This document shows, piece after piece, positions 13,701 through 28,039 of a stretch of 64,000 nucleotides of DNA. Under the pieces are notes generated by a model, which searched no databases, was not told the DNA's origin, and saw only the letters and a list, made by a program, of their open reading frames with translations. This DNA comes from Casuarius casuarius (Eukaryota; Chordata; Aves; Casuariiformes; Casuariidae): positions 1,012,629 through 1,076,628 of the forward strand of contig PTFA01000011.1 of the NCBI GenBank assembly GCA_003342895.1, given 5' to 3'. The position numbers were made by a program, and so were the translations under genes. The number at the start of each line of letters is the position of its first letter. Position 1 is the first letter of the stretch.

Positions 13701-16700
13701 TTTTTGCTGAACTCCCAGTTCTGTTCTCCTTTGGCATCGGTGGCATAATGTATTGCCAGCCAAGTGGCACCCTGAGCCACGCTTCCACTATGTTGTTTTC
13801 CAGTTGGGTCCTTGGTGACAGCTGTGGGTCCTGTTAATCATCAGGTGAGGAGACAGTTGTGCAGACACAGCTGATTGTCACCTATTGATGTCAAGATGGA
13901 ACTGAATGTGCAGCTCTGAGCAGCCAGGGGCTCTGCTGGAGTCATAGCAGTAAGCAGTAAAACCTTTAGGCGGATAGATCTGCAAACAACATGTTTTGCT
14001 TGATCTTGCTCAGGTAAAGCCCCACTTTATCAGTTACTTTATCAGTTTCTGACCTATTGTTGTTAAAACTTGCACATAGGGGCTGTGTAATTTCTAAAGT
14101 ATTCTCCCAGCTAAGAGTTATTTAGGAAATTGAACTTCTGGTTCTTTAGGAATCACTACAAAAAATGAAGTGCTCCTGTCTATCAAAAGCGTTTATCGTG
14201 TACTGGGTTGTGTGATAGGCTAAGGAGAGTTACGGTTAGGGAATGAAATTTAACATTGCCTTTTCTGCTCATCATCTCCAGTGATGCCTGGAAATATTTT
14301 CAGTAAGTACCACTACAGGTTTGACCAGTTAAAGGAAGATACTGTTGGGATGAATAATATTAAATAGGTGGCAGGTCAATGCTCCATTAAATGCTTTAAA
14401 TCCGTCTCCTGGATTCTTCTTCTCCCAGCACTGATCTTCCCTCTTCCCATTGCCCTTTTTATTTCCTCCCTTCGGAAATGAGAAATGGCAGCATTTGGTT
14501 TAGTTTGTAGCAAACAAGAAAGCCAAAGTCTACCTCTGAACTTGAATTTTTAGATCATAATAGCATTTCTTCACTTTGAGATTTCCCTTCTTACAAACCA
14601 GACACCTTTGTTGAAGGGAATAAAGGGAGAGGGCTTCATACCGAGAAGGGACTGATATCATTGGAGGACAACGATCTCTACAAACGACATATTGTACAGG
14701 CAAGCACAAAATGAGCTTTCATGCAGGGTTCTGTCAGTGTCATTCAGCCCTGCCTGAATGGACAACCCTCTTGTGATTTATCTTCCATTCATCAGTCAAT
14801 ACCAGTACTTTTTCAGCAGTGATGGATAAGATCTCTTGCTAAATTGACTACTGCCTGCTGAGCATTGTTGAGCCTGAGAACTGAACAGGAAGGCGAATCT
14901 GAACATATCTCACTCGCATGTGGAGCTGCCGGTTATGAAAGTTACAGGGAGATTCTGAAGACCTGTGAAAAGCACCTGCCTAATTTTGGCTCCTGCAGAC
15001 ACAGGGAACAGGACTATCCTATTCTTTTAATGCTATGTATACTGATTTATGTTTAATGTGATGTCTATGTAAGAAGGATACATCTAGGCTTCAAAACTGT
15101 TTTTTTTTAACCCCTCCAAAGCTGTTGTATTTGCAACATGTTCAGCATGCACGGTGCAATCCCATATACTTGCAAGTTTCCAAGTGTTAAGATTTATTTC
15201 AAAAACTTAAACTACTTTGTGCCTGCAGACAGAGACACTTATTTTATAGTAGTGCTGACAGGACAGAAAAATAAACATAGTATTTTTCTAAATAAAGATA
15301 GGTTGCATAATATCTCTTTGTATCATAATAGATTTCATCTAACAGACTATCTGTTTGCCCCTAAGTAAATCATTTGGAATGTATTCAACTTTTAAAATTT
15401 GGTATTGGAGCACTTCATCCTTCAGTGACCTCATTCAGCTTTGTTGCACTGTCCCACAGCACAGGTGTGCTCAGCAAGCCATTCAGGCTCCCCTTCAATT
15501 CACAAAGAATTGAATTACCTGACTTCAGCAATATAGCATCCTGTTTGTTGCTAAACCCAATCCATAAAACACAGATGTACACGTTTCAGAGCAACTACTT
15601 CATCTTAAATACTTGCAGCCTCTAGAGAGCAGTATAGGGAAACTGGAGGCATCTATGGGCAGGAACATTTCTCTATCCCTTCAGTGTAGACTGTACCCCT
15701 ATATTTTGGGGGTTGGGTCAGGCATCTTTACATGACAATGCAATATCCTTGAACCAAATATATTCTGTGGAATGTATATAACTTACAGACATAGAGCAGG
15801 GCATGCATACAATAGAACATAAGTGTCACTAGATTGAGTTAAATGAGCAGGAAATACTTTCTATCTGAACTTCCATGTTTCTCATTTACATCTCAACAAC
15901 AACCCTTTTTATTATTTAAATAGAGGGAGTAAGCTTTTTATGGAGGAAAAATGGCAGTTCAGTTGGAAAAAATATGGAATTCATAGGTATGTCCCCTGTT
16001 GAGGGACTCAGTAGCCTCAGAGTATTGAAAACAATGGAAGGGGAAAGTATTCCATATCAAACTCCAGTGTGATCTAGTTGACACTGCACCCAAAGCCACA
16101 TCTTTTCCAAATGACCTATGGTTTTATGCTTTAATTCTGTGCCTAACATGGTTTTGTTGGTTTTGGATAACGTGAATGCTAGGAGGAAAAAAAAAAAACA
16201 ACAAAACCCTAGTTAAAAAGCTCACTCCTTGGTCCACATTAGCTAATATTTTATGAAAAAGCCCACACTGGAGAAACGTCCATCATATTGGGCAGGGAGA
16301 TCAAGGTATATTCTTAGTGAATCTCTTTTCTTTTTTTTTCCAGGAAATTGTTGAATAACACTGTCAGCAGAGTCTTGTAAGAATTTCAAGGTAGTTGGTA
16401 GAACTTGCTTTGAACACCATTTTAAAAGTACCTAAATGATCTGAGAAACCTAAATTCGTGGGATATAAGTATTTATTGCCAATTTTAATAATTCATTTCC
16501 AGCATTTTATCACAGGAGATAGGACACTGAAGTAACTCAAATAACCTCTTGTAAGGGAGAGAAGGGAGAAGGGTTTTAAAAAAGAATTCTGCTGACAGTA
16601 ATGTCTATTTCAGATACTCAAATATAACGATGCCAGTAGGTGCTGCTTGCATATTGCTAGCTATAGGAATTTTGGAAGATATCCTTTTGTTTCAGGAAGA

Positions 16701-19700
16701 CCATAAGTATGGTGACATGTGATATATTTAGTGCAAATGAGTACTTAAAGAAGCAGCTGTTAAGAGATTAAACAGCCACATAAAACCTTCTTAAGGTTTT
16801 ATACAAATTAAAGCTGTCTCCAGGTAGTCCAATTTTATATGCACTCCTTGTGCAATTTTTTAGACTTTACCTTGGAAAATCAACCTTAAAATGTTTAATA
16901 GTGAAGAAAAGATTTCTCCATGTCAGAATAATTAGACTTTTTACTTCAAGTCTTCTCTTGTGTCATTGAAATGGGTGGAAGTTGGCCAAAATCCACATTC
17001 TGTTTGGTCTTTCCCTTGGGCTTAGGCTAGACTGTAATCACTTTATCAGGTGTGTATATGTATAAAAGGGAGACCTCATCTAGAAGAGGGCCACTGGGGG
17101 GACTGGAAGGAAATTTTGGCGCATACTTTTGTCTAAATTGTGTTGTAGGCAAATGCCACCTTGAACAATTTTATGCTCAAAGCAGTGTAATTTCGTAGAT
17201 CCTACTTGGTGAGTGGCTAAAGAGCCTGAGCTTTCAGAGTCTGAACTTCTTGAGAAAAATTTCCAATAGTGTCTTTCCAGACCAGAATTCCTAAAGCCTT
17301 TCTGGGTCTCTATGTGCCCTTCCCCAGAGCTGGGACTCCGCAGTGTGTGGCTTTCTAGCAAGGCCATAGGGACTTCGCAAGCCTAGGAAGCTGTGGTGCA
17401 AGTTGAATTTCCCAGTGCTGAACCTTCAAGCCATTTAGAACTAGAAATGAAGTCTGGACATCCAAATTCTGGTATTGGTACCTCAACTGCTGCTCCCAAG
17501 ATTTCCTGGCTGTCTGTTAATTTCATATTTGCAAGGTCTTCTAAGATGAATTTTGTTCCAAAATGAAGAATTTTCATTCCATGGGGACCTTTAACTAGGT
17601 TTCTTAAAGTCAGGCAAAATTACGTTTCCCAAAAGGAATTTTAGAAGTTGTTGGATGTGTTTGAGTACTTTCTTTTGAACTGTGGAGCCACTTTTTTCTG
17701 AAAAGCAATATAGAGATAAGGAGGAATGGGTTTTTTATCCCCTTTTTCAAGGGATAGCAACTTTGTAAAGCTGCATGTGACATTTCGCAACAAGAGAATC
17801 ACCTGTGGTACCTTGTATACTAGGCACATTAGTAAATATTTCATTTTTATAGGCTTTGTATTTGGATCTTAAAGGTGCTTTGTATTTTACAGTCTCATGT
17901 TTTTCTTTCATGGATGCAGCAAAGGGGTATTTGCTATTTTTTGTTTTTCATTTTGGATTATCCAGCTGCTTAATTGGATGATGGGTATGCATGTTGTTTC
18001 AGTAAGTTAATTTCTGGAGTATTAATTATTTGATAAGCTCTCTGGAGGGTTTAGGCCTGGAGAATCCCTTAAATCTGAATATTAAAAGTTTAATAAAATA
18101 AATCCAAAAAGTTAGCTCATTTTCTTGGGCCGCTTTAGAGAGAAGGTGGGTAATTAGGAGGAAAGCACTCCATGCCATTTGCATGAGAATAGAATAGGAA
18201 GAGAGAAAGAGGGGTGACATGTTTGTCCTCTGTCTTCAGAAATTAAAATCTAGGAGAAGGGAGACAGAGTGGCTATTGAAGCCACCTCTTGGATTTGAAT
18301 TCTACGTGACCTCAGAGTAAATGTGAGGACAAATCTGTCCTAATTTCCAGACCCTCTTGGGGGTTGCCTCCTGTCTCTTTTGAATTGCTCGACTTCAGCT
18401 ATATTCCTGGCATACTACCTTGTACTAAGGCTGGCAAGAAACCTGCATTGAGCTAAATAAATAGCAACAGCTATTGTAGAGTGTTTCAAGATGTACAGCT
18501 GCACTTTAATTCTCTATGTCTTTGGTCCTGCCTGAAACTTGGTCAGGATTTCCATGAATGTGTTTTAAACTAGGATAACACAGATTTGGGTAGGAGATTT
18601 GTCCCCTCTAAGTCTGTTGTAGGCAGAGGGTTGCAGGTGGTTTACAATCATTTTCTTTTAAAGTTCTGGGCTCTTTTTGCTGAAATGGGGAGAAGCAGCA
18701 GTTGGAGAACTGCAGATGATGTTAATAAGCTTTGCCAAGCATTCAAGAGAAATAGCGCCGAAACACCAAAGTTCAGAGAGGGATCAGTTTTGCAGCAGTG
18801 TTGCATTTGTAAATAAAGTTTTATTTCATGGTGTTTTCCTGTTTAGATAAGTGTTAATAGTTTCAAGACTCCTTGGAATGAACAGCTGTGTTGGAACAAC
18901 TCCAATAATTAAGCTCTTCAGAGTAGCTTCTATGCCTTGATATTGAAATGCTATCATTTGGAATATGGAACAAGACTATTTTTTTTTAGTGGCACTCAAG
19001 TTGCATGGTTTAACTTGAAGTAAATACCTGCCATACAGATGGTACATTTTCGACCAGCAGTAATCTTTAATGAATTACCAGTGTGCTCCATGTTTCTCCC
19101 TATTGCTTTGGAATGTTGTATTTTCTTATGGGTCACCACCCCAGTAAACTCTGTAGTTACTCGTAAGATATAGTTGATAACACTGAATCTTTGCAGATGA
19201 ACATAACTGGAGAGTTACTTAATCTGCTTCTGTCTCCTGGCAATTGAGGATAGTTTAACAAAACAGACCACCAGGCAGTATTAGTTATAAAGGCACTGTC
19301 ATGTTTTTTCAAAAAGGAGTTGATAGAGTTACATACTTCACTGTCACAGTTAGTTTTTCATTTATCTTAGTTGGTCTTATGAATTTGATGTTCTGTGCAC
19401 AAAATGATTTTCAAGGTATATCAGCCTATCTTAAACATCCAGCCTTTCATAAATAGGTCAAATGCAGGGAAATAGAGTGTTTTTTACTTTTGAGACATAG
19501 ATTGTCTTTAAATTGCTTTTGAAATGTTTCTTATATGGTGGATACTTGAATTTGGTCCTAACAAAAGTAGATGTCCTACAACTACTTCTAGTTTTGGACA
19601 TAACTACACTGAGAGACAATACAATTTTTAATTTTCAAGGTTATATCTCAGCTTGCTTGCTTGACAAGAAATTAGTGTAGACTTCAGTTTTTCCTTTTTA

Positions 19701-22700
19701 AAATATTATGGCTTTTGAATCTCTGCCTAATCTGAAGAAGCCATTAAAAAGGTTATGATGTGAACAGCATTTGCAGACTTCTCAATCTCAGATTTTAGAA
19801 GCATTTATCGCAAGGAGATATTCATACAAAGTGTAAGTGAATAAGAAGACAGAGTTATTGCATGCATTTTCCAATGTACTTGGTGAAACTTCAAGTAGAA
19901 TGCTTTAACATGAGAACTAAACTTTCATGGTGATTTTCATAGTACAGGAAAAATGCCAACTTATTCAATTCTTAAAATGACGGTGAAGGTTTATTACACA
20001 AAAGCTCAAAATATCCTTGCATGGGACATGTGCAGTTTGTTGACCTGACTTGTGTTGCTGTTCTGGCCATGTGATCTAGAATAGAGGATAACAGATGCAT
20101 GGAAAATAAATCTGATTTACAAGCATCACTGATGTTTATAATATATGTATATCTGTTTATAGTCTTTTGTTTTTAAGATTTATGTTGTATGAGAAGAAAT
20201 CACAATCAAGTCAATAGTAGTTTTATATTGGGAGTACTGCATAATCCTGCTTTAATCATGTAGAAAGTGCAAAATAAACATAGTAAACTCTAATTTCTTT
20301 ATCACTGTTACATTTTCTGATGTTTCTGGTCTCCCTTATGAAGAAAATCCTTTAGTCTCCCTTACAATATTCCATCTATTATAACTAATTTCTGCTGTTT
20401 ATGATTGTGTGTTAGCTAGGATCCAGAGTGCTTATTCAAAACCTTTGGTGTTTTGGCAGCAAAATCTGAGCCATTTTTGTAAGCCCAAATCCTGGCCACA
20501 AGTTCAATAGCCTAAACTAAATGTGGTTCCATTTAGTGGTATGTTCTCAGCAAGTACAAGACTGCAAGAAGGCTCCATTTCTCTTTCACTTCCAGATTTT
20601 TGAGTGCCTAATAGCCACTTCTCAGTTCTCTGATTTATGTTTATCTCTGGCTGTTGGTCTCACAACACAATATATGTTAAATTAATACTGTGAAGTTTTA
20701 CTTACAATATAATCTCTGAATAATCAAGTATTTGCCCATACCTTATCAACCTCCAGTCATCTAAGTGCTTACAAATATTGATGCTGGTTTTAATCTGTTT
20801 GTAGTCCGATTTTATCAATACCTACTTTTCTGTCTCTATGACATATCATCTCGTGTTGAGGCCCCATCCATTTTCTCATTCTGCTAGGGGTTACGACCTG
20901 TGGAAGACGATTGCTCTTTGCAATGTAAATAAATGTAAGGTGCAGAAGAATCTAATCCCCTGCATATGCACAGTGATCCTGAAAGGAGAGAGAGCCTTTT
21001 TTGAGGGATCAGGGTACTCTGTGGGCAAGATTTGGCTGTATCTGCTTGTGTAGCTTCTCCATGAAATCAAAAGGTCATATGGTTGTCTTCTGATTTTTGG
21101 CATCTAGTGAACAATGTGATGTTCCCTAAAATGTTTTACTATGATGGCTGTTAGAAATTAATTAAAAAGGTGATATGGATGTGTTGTCAATGTCACTTTT
21201 ACCAATATCAGACTATTCATTATGTTTTCTTCTGAATTAAAATAGTAAAGCAGGCTTTTACCTGTTCAAAGGACAAACTTTTTACTCTCACTTCACCGTT
21301 AAGCATCCTGTCAATTTGGTGAGTTGTGTTGAACATAGTTCTGCAAAGCCTAGAGTCTGAATTCTCATGGGTAACATTTCAGAGAAAGGAGAAGTGGTAA
21401 GACAGGTCAAGGTCTAATAGGCACCTGCTGGATTCGGTAATAAATTTCCCTTAACTTTAAAAGAAATTGCATTGGTTCCACCATTGTGCTGTTTTGAGGA
21501 TACACTGTGAATCAGAGACAAGTTCTCTGAATATGTCATTGACTACTTTTGATACAGCAGATAGAAAAAAAAGCTGGTGGGGGTCTCTTAGAAGTGCCTC
21601 CAACCAGGGAGAACCTGGTGAGAACTGGAAAATGGGAATCAACTGGTGTGAAAGTGGCTGCAGGAGAAAGCACTCACAATCGTTAAGGGAAGGAGAGAGC
21701 ACAGAAGAATATGAAGAGTGGATTTAAGGAGAATAGGCTTCCTTAATCTCTAAGAACAGACCATCTGTTTCCACCAGTATGTCCATGCTGTAAGAAACTC
21801 TAGCCTTTACCTGAATTTCCTTTACCCCAATTTATGAGTGGGAAGGGGTGAATTCTAATGATAAATATTGTGAGCCTGTAAATTGTTTAGATAAAGTTGT
21901 AAAACTTTCATTTCAGAGGCTTTAAATATAGATCAAACATCCGTTAAAAAATAAATAAATAAAATAAAATAATTAGCATAGTCAACCTGCTTAGGAGGTA
22001 AAGGATTGAATAGGTGTTAGCCATCTAAAGGAAAGAAAACTAAGAGCTGAAAGAAAGAAACATTCTGAATCTTTAGAATTGTTTCTTGCTTTCTTATTTA
22101 AATTTGGGAACGTGGAATAAACACAGGATTCATAGATGATAAGTCTGAAGATTTTTTTTTTTGTCTGAAGATTTCCATCCAATGTAAATATTTCTAGAGG
22201 AAAAATGTTACTATCACTGAAAAGCCTTTTTTAATATTAATTTTCAGTTTGCTTCACTCAAAATTAGCTTTACCAGTTACATTTGGAAAAATATGTGGTG
22301 CTGAAATTCTGCTGGGGCAGCTACTGGTTCTGTAATCATTACTTTCTCTGATTTTCAGTAAGAATCTGATATAGTTCGTACAAGGGTGGATTGTTTTCTC
22401 TGCTGTGCTCATTTTTGAAAGCACAGTTTTTCTCACTTCACTGATAACAATGAAGCATGTTTAAAGGAAAGGCCTATGGAGGAGAAAAGATTTCATTAAT
22501 CATGAATCATTACATTTGTCAGCTGGCAAAGGGAGACTTCCTCATTTATCCATTGAATGAAATTAGCTCTGGCCTAGCTGCAGTTAGAAAGTGGAAATTA
22601 CCTTGGCATCTTTCTGTTACTGTTTATATATGCAGCATAAAATGGCAGGTGGCATTTTATTAATAAAAATGATGAGCTGACTCTTTCAAGACACTTTTTT

Positions 22701-22781
22701 TTGGTATTTAGTTTCTTTGAATTTGAAATTGCACCCACCTATGTAATTTCATGGTGCTTGTGTATACAGTTTTCTTAGTTT

Positions 22782-22796
22782 AAAAAAAAAAAAAAA
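22782..22796. repeat. poly-A homopolymer (15 A)
   Basis: An uninterrupted A run preceded by T-rich DNA. No retroposed sequence that I recognise lies upstream, so it is not clearly a tail. Confidence 0.85.
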
Positions 22797-24431
22797 GTGT
22801 ATTTCATGTTTTCATCCGGACCTGCCACTCTCTTCCCACATCTGAGATGGCCAACAGAGATTATGTAAAGATGATCTGCGCAAAGACTAAGGAATTTTTA
22901 GCTAAAAAGTCTGTAACTCTCAGGCACAATTCTTTTTTACAAAATACACTAATGCTATAAAATCTGATGTAAGAGCTTCTTCCTTACTTTCTGATAATGA
23001 TGATTGGATGTGACCAGTTAAATATGGTAAGATTAATTCTTTTACATACTGGTTACTCAGTGGCCCTGTCCTGTGCTACTTGATGCAAGAGAGCTTTTTG
23101 CAGTTGGCTTCAGGAGTTAAATCCTTCTCTCCCTGATTTTCTTATGGAAGCAAAGATTTTACTTTTTGTTGTTCTTTTTAATTCTTAGTTTCTTGCATAG
23201 AAAATTCCAACATCTTGAATGATTACTGGAACAAATACCAATTTTGTCTGTGCTAACTGTGTAACTTCCATTGAATGTATTGGTATTAATGTTTCCTGTT
23301 GAAACCAAAGAGTTTGCTGGAGATTAGTTTCCAACATGCACATAAGTCATTTGATGAAGCTCAAATGTAAAATGGGCTTCCAATTTTAAGGTCTCTATAG
23401 ACTCCTTCATGTTGTCTAATGGGGCCAAAATTGGTTTTGTTACTGTGATTGTAAAGGGCTGAGATTCAAGTTTCTGGCCTACCTGAATTTTTTCTGAAAC
23501 TCTTCCTAGCAGAAGCTTTGTTGAAACCATCGTCTACTTATGAATAACTTTGGGTTCTGAGAAAGGTCTTTCCACCTTGGTCAGAAAATTCACAGTCAGC
23601 TCTGGTCTTAACTATGACTGTTATTTTGCTTGTCATAAGTATGTTACATAAAATACAGAGCTCTAAAATAGATTCCCTATCCAAATCAAGGTTTAAATCA
23701 TTAAAGGCAATCTGGAAAGGACTGAAGAAGAAAGATCTTGTGAACGAATGATGTGATGTTGCTTCTATAACCTAAAGTTAAGCAGCTCACCTTGCGGCCA
23801 TGTATTTTTCAGTGTGTTGTATATTCCTATCTATGTACTAATACAGATTTGAGCTTTGACTGACACTTCCTCTGAGCCACCACCAAAGTTCTGGCAGCTG
23901 TGCCAGTTTTTCCTGATGGGATAGATTTTTGAGAGTCTAAAGGAAAGTCAGTGATTCCTAGGAGCCAAATCCTAATAATAAGATAGGATATGTTCTTTTT
24001 CCTGTAATGCTTCATTCTTGGAAAAATCATGAAGTGCTCATTAGAACTCCCTCTGCATTCAAAACCCTGTTTCATACTTTTTTTAATCAGCTTCTTGTTC
24101 TGTACTGCTCCGTCATCTTGTATAATATTCTAATAATTCTCACCTTTGTGTATTAAAAACACAGCATAAGGAAGGTGTAGAAAGACCAAAGTGCTGAAGC
24201 TAGGAGAATTTGCATGAGAAAAAATTAGGGTTGCTATCTTTATACAGTCTCATTTGTATAACAGTTTGTTTAGTGACAGGGTGAATTCCATTTTCATGGA
24301 AGAAAAATGTACCCAAATATAAAGGCATTTACTTTGGCTGAAGAGATACCTGAGCCACAGATTGCTTGAAACTCTGAAAGAATTTTGGGTTATACACCAT
24401 ATGCCTGCCTTGTTCTTCAACTTTTCCCTAG

Positions 24432-24452
24432 AGTTGGGAAGAGCTCCCAACT
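24432..24452. repeat. short perfect stem-loop
   Basis: Arms AGTTGGGA (24432-24439) and TCCCAACT (24445-24452) are exact reverse complements around a 5-base loop. It lies 6 bases before the palindromic TG/CA microsatellite. There is no sign that it is transcribed or regulatory. Confidence 0.8.
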
Positions 24453-24456
24453 AAAA

Positions 24457-24508
24457 TGTGTGTGTGTATATACACACACATACATACATATATACATACA
24501 CACACAGA
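24457..24508. repeat. TG/CA microsatellite with perfect palindrome
   Basis: A (TG)n run meets a (CA)n run through a TATATA centre, then passes into ACAT and (CA)n repeats. The segment 24459-24480 is a perfect 22-base palindrome that could extrude as a cruciform or adopt Z-DNA. This is a simple-sequence feature only. Confidence 0.9.
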
Positions 24509-24510
24509 CA

Positions 24511-26689
24511 AAGAACCTGGACTTCAATTATACAGGGCATCTAAGCTGTATTGAAATAAACAGCCGTGATTAACTCTTTGATAGGGTAGCAGTTTTTCTG
24601 CAAACCAGTGCTCCAGCAGGTGTACTGGTGTGCACTTCAAGTGTTTCCCNTGCAGCTTGTATGAAAAATGGGGTTCATGTGGTACATAGATCAGGCTTAA
24701 GATTGGGTTAGGCAACATATTGTCAAAATAATGATGGGATAAGTTAGATATCTTTAACTATCATAAAAAGATAAGCCTCAAATTGCTCACTTCAGATTGA
24801 GATCTTGCAGACTACATGACAAATCTAGCAGCTGGTAGTCTATCCTGTAAAGGGGATTCCTGCAGTTAGGACTTGTTGTTTGTGTAGGTATTCATAGGTT
24901 TCAATTTTGCCCACTTGTGATGTGGTACTGTAAAAGAAAACCTTCTGATTTCTCTTCCTCTTGGAGGTAGCTTGAAAAATTCAGAAGCAATCTGATTTAC
25001 TAACTGACTTCCACCCTTCATTGCAGATCTAAGGGTTAACAATACCTTGGGGAAATTCAGTACAAAGCATTTATTGCAAAATATTATTGACATTTCCAGG
25101 TTATTCTCTTTGGAAATCCTTAATGTCAGCCAGAATAAACACACGAAGGGAATCTTATATCCATAGTGTTTGCTTTCTTTCTTTTTTTTTTTTTTTTTTT
25201 TTTTATCATGTCTCGTTGCATATGAACATTGTAGACGTACACTCAAGGTAACAGGCCACACGTACATTTGTTATTGAAACTAACACATTAGTTACTAAGT
25301 CTCTAGTCACTAAAAGTTATATCATTAAGATAAAGCGAAAGCTTCTATCCCTGTGATAGCCACATCAAAGTCTACAGAAGTTAAATTTTGCAAGGCTTTA
25401 TCACCCCTATAGGCAGCTTATTAACACTAGAAAATGTCACATCTTATTTCATAGAATATAGTTTGAATTATGTTAATTAAAAACCTTAGTATTCACTAGA
25501 TCTACTGCAGAAGGATTTCTAGCATACAAATTTCACTTTACCATACACATATCTATGTCTGTAGTGATGTTCTAAAAAGAAATCAGCTCTCTGTGTATCA
25601 GTCTGTCACGTTATCTTATCACATTAATAGTTTCCTGTTGCATGCGTAAGCAAATTTTTTTGATGACTTTTTCACAGATTTTTCTCAACTTTGGTTCAAC
25701 TTTAGTTTCAGTGTCATACTGCTTTGAAATGTGAGTGGGAAGTTCTGCAAATATCTCTTTCCTACTGTTCCCGTAACAGCTCAAATATAACTCTAATCTC
25801 TTCTAAGAGTCTAAACCCTCTAGTCATCTTTCTCCAAGTGAAAGCATTACATGCTTTTCAAACTCCTGAATGAAAAATACTGCAGAAACAAATTCATTAA
25901 GGATTTCGTGAAAGTGAGTAGACTTGAAAGGAATAATAGTTACAGTTCTTGGTTCAGCAGATTTGTATCTGAGATAGTATNTAGTAGGCTTTTGAAAAAT
26001 GGCTATTGCACATGCATGAGTCAATCACTTGTGCAAAGTGACCTGGTGCAGGATGAGTTGGAAATGCTTTCAGATCTGTTAGTATTTCCTAAGCATATAA
26101 TAGGTTTAAAATCGATGCAGACAGGCACTGCTAGGCATTCCTTCACTGGAGAAGGACAAAAACCACCACTTTTATTTATTATGAAATGGAAAAAAGATCC
26201 CAAAAATTCATCACCTTTCTGAATACTGTCATGAAATTTTCATTTACTCTTTTGTTCCTCTCATTATAATGGTTGTTTTTTCTAGGCAGATCTTCCTTTT
26301 TGTTTGGTAGACAAGTCATCTCAGAAAAGATGAACTATAGACAATAAAATAAAATATTTAATTATACAAGATTGCATATATTTTTTTCTCTTTGGGAAGT
26401 CTTGTATTACTCAGTAATGGAATGGAATTGCTTGTGCTTTGCTGATCTTTCCTTTTAAAATTCTCCTATAACTGCAGCCCTGTACACCGTTTTTTTTCCT
26501 CTTTCTTATGATTGTCTTCTCACTTTGCCATTGTGGGTGCAGTCTATTTATAATAACTGATCCATAAATTAATGTTATTGTATACATGGTGCTTTATGAA
26601 GCCAATCTTGGCTATCCACCAATGCTATAGGTAACGTTCTATACCCTAAAGTATTTCAAATCATTGATTTCTTTGGGTCATTAACAAAC
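24511..26689. other. AT-rich non-coding DNA
   Basis: It contains a 23-T run (25182-25204) and frames of 133 (24866-25267, minus) and 123 codons (25851-26222, plus). The first has a lysine run produced by the T homopolymer; the second has one unknown codon and no recognisable domain. Neither is bounded by convincing splice sites. Confidence 0.6.
25174..25204. repeat. poly-T tract
   Basis: CTTT units lead into 23 uninterrupted T. On the minus strand this is an A tract, but I recognise no retroposed body next to it. Confidence 0.9.
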
Positions 26690-27180
26690 TAATAAGCAGG
26701 CTATTTAACATTGATGCTAAATGTAAATTGTCAATGACGGCAGCCAGCGGTATCCAGCTGACAAGTGATAATGTCATTTCAACATGTCCTCAGAGCACGG
26801 TAATTACTGCTGTATTCATGAATGTATATAGCTTGATGTTTACCTGATTTGAATATGAAAGGTTTTCTGAAAAGTTCATACGTGCTCTCTGCATGCTGAA
26901 TGCACTGCATAAAATATAGTAGGACTAACTATCTGCAGAAACAATTAATTTAGATTCCACTGACCTCAGGCCTTCTATTACAGTCTCCCTACAACACCAA
27001 CAAAATAATCTTGCTGGAATGCTCAATTAGTCTGCGTTATTAAAATGCTGCTCTAAATTCTCTACCTTAAGGATGAAATTGGCATTTAGTAAGAATGGCA
27101 TAACAGATTAAGCAGTACATGTCTTGCAAAGTAACCAATAACCCTTTATGTCATTTCGTTCACACTAAGTAGAAGCATGC
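26690..27180. promoter_or_regulatory. candidate conserved non-coding element
   Basis: About 490 bases of high-complexity sequence with many homeodomain-like cores, including GTAATTACTG at about 26800 and CAATTAG at about 27025. A TGTCAATGACGGC segment sits at about 26730. Stops in all frames rule out a long exon. The pattern resembles deeply conserved enhancers found around developmental genes, but the claim rests on appearance alone. Confidence 0.25.
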
Positions 27181-28039
27181 TCTATGTGCTTGATGGCTGA
27201 AAGCCTGAAAAAAAACAAACTAAGTATTGTGGAATGCATATATGGAGGTCAGTGTTTTTCTGCTTAACCAATGTTTAAAAAAAAAAAAAAAAACCCTAAG
27301 TCTTTCAAATATTATATAAGTTTGGCCTGAAAACAGAGACTATTAGCAGATCTGGCTTCTAGAGATTTGCAGAGAGAGGTCAAGTGTCCTCCAAGGCCTA
27401 GGGATCTGAAGAAATACAATATGGACATAGTAAGGCTGTAAGACTTCACTTTTCCTGTATGTTGAAGAGAATACTTACATCACATAACTTTAGGGAGTTA
27501 GAGTTCCTCATAGCCTCTCCATCAGAGATACTACAGATACTTCAAGCTGTACAGTTTCTTCCTGCAATTGTACTGTGTATGGTGAATTCTGTGTGTGTGT
27601 GTCTGTGTATTCTGGAAGTGTAGGAGATAAAATCATAAATATACATCCAAAACGCACGTAGCTGNCGTTGAGATAAAACTCAAAGATGCCTGAAGCCTTT
27701 CCAACACTGGAGAAATCAGACCTTTCCTAAAACAAAAACAAGAAATTAAATTGATTCTAGTTCATATCCTATTTGATACCTCTGCCAGAAAAAAAAAATA
27801 AAATAAAGCCTGAGGAAGCAGATTAAAGTCCAGTAAACATCAATTTATTTTTTTAATTGCATTTTAAAAGGATGCCCTAGAAACAGATCTGATTTGCCTC
27901 CTTGGCACACTTTCAAACCTCATTACCTAGTGGTTACATACCTTCTTTTAATTTCTATTTTGAATTTACTCATTGCATCCTTTGTTCTTATGCTAACACT
28001 GTCCTTTTATGCCCTAGCTTTATGCTCCTGACTTTTCTC
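27181..28039. other. AT-rich non-coding DNA with A tracts
   Basis: It holds a 17-A run at 27277-27293, a short TG repeat at about 27591-27607 and an A-rich tract at about 27788-27805. Nothing gene-like was seen before the antisense LINE begins. Confidence 0.65.
27277..27293. repeat. poly-A homopolymer (17 A)
   Basis: A single uninterrupted A run. No associated retroposed sequence was recognised. Confidence 0.88.

Larger units (their letters stand above)
10791..24456. other. long plain AT-rich non-coding stretch
   Basis: Nearly 14 kb with no feature I can defend. The longest frame is 95 codons (17080-17367, minus). Simple tracts include an A run at 16187-16198, AAAT/AAAAT repeats at about 21948-21972 and a 15-A run at 22782-22796. 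A short inverted repeat (7-base arms, 6-base loop) sits at about 14742-14761. No CR1 terminus was recognised, although older decayed repeats could be hidden. Confidence 0.65.

Noticed and set aside
8345..21972. AAAT/AAAAT tracts at 8345 and 21948 as copies of one element
   Set aside because: Similarity is limited to simple A-rich sequence; the flanks share nothing.
24866..25267. 133-codon minus-strand frame
   Set aside because: Its lysine run is just the T23 homopolymer read backwards; the rest has no family resemblance.
25851..26222. 123-codon plus-strand frame
   Set aside because: Looks more protein-like than most but has no splice boundaries, promoter or recognised domain, and includes an ambiguous codon.
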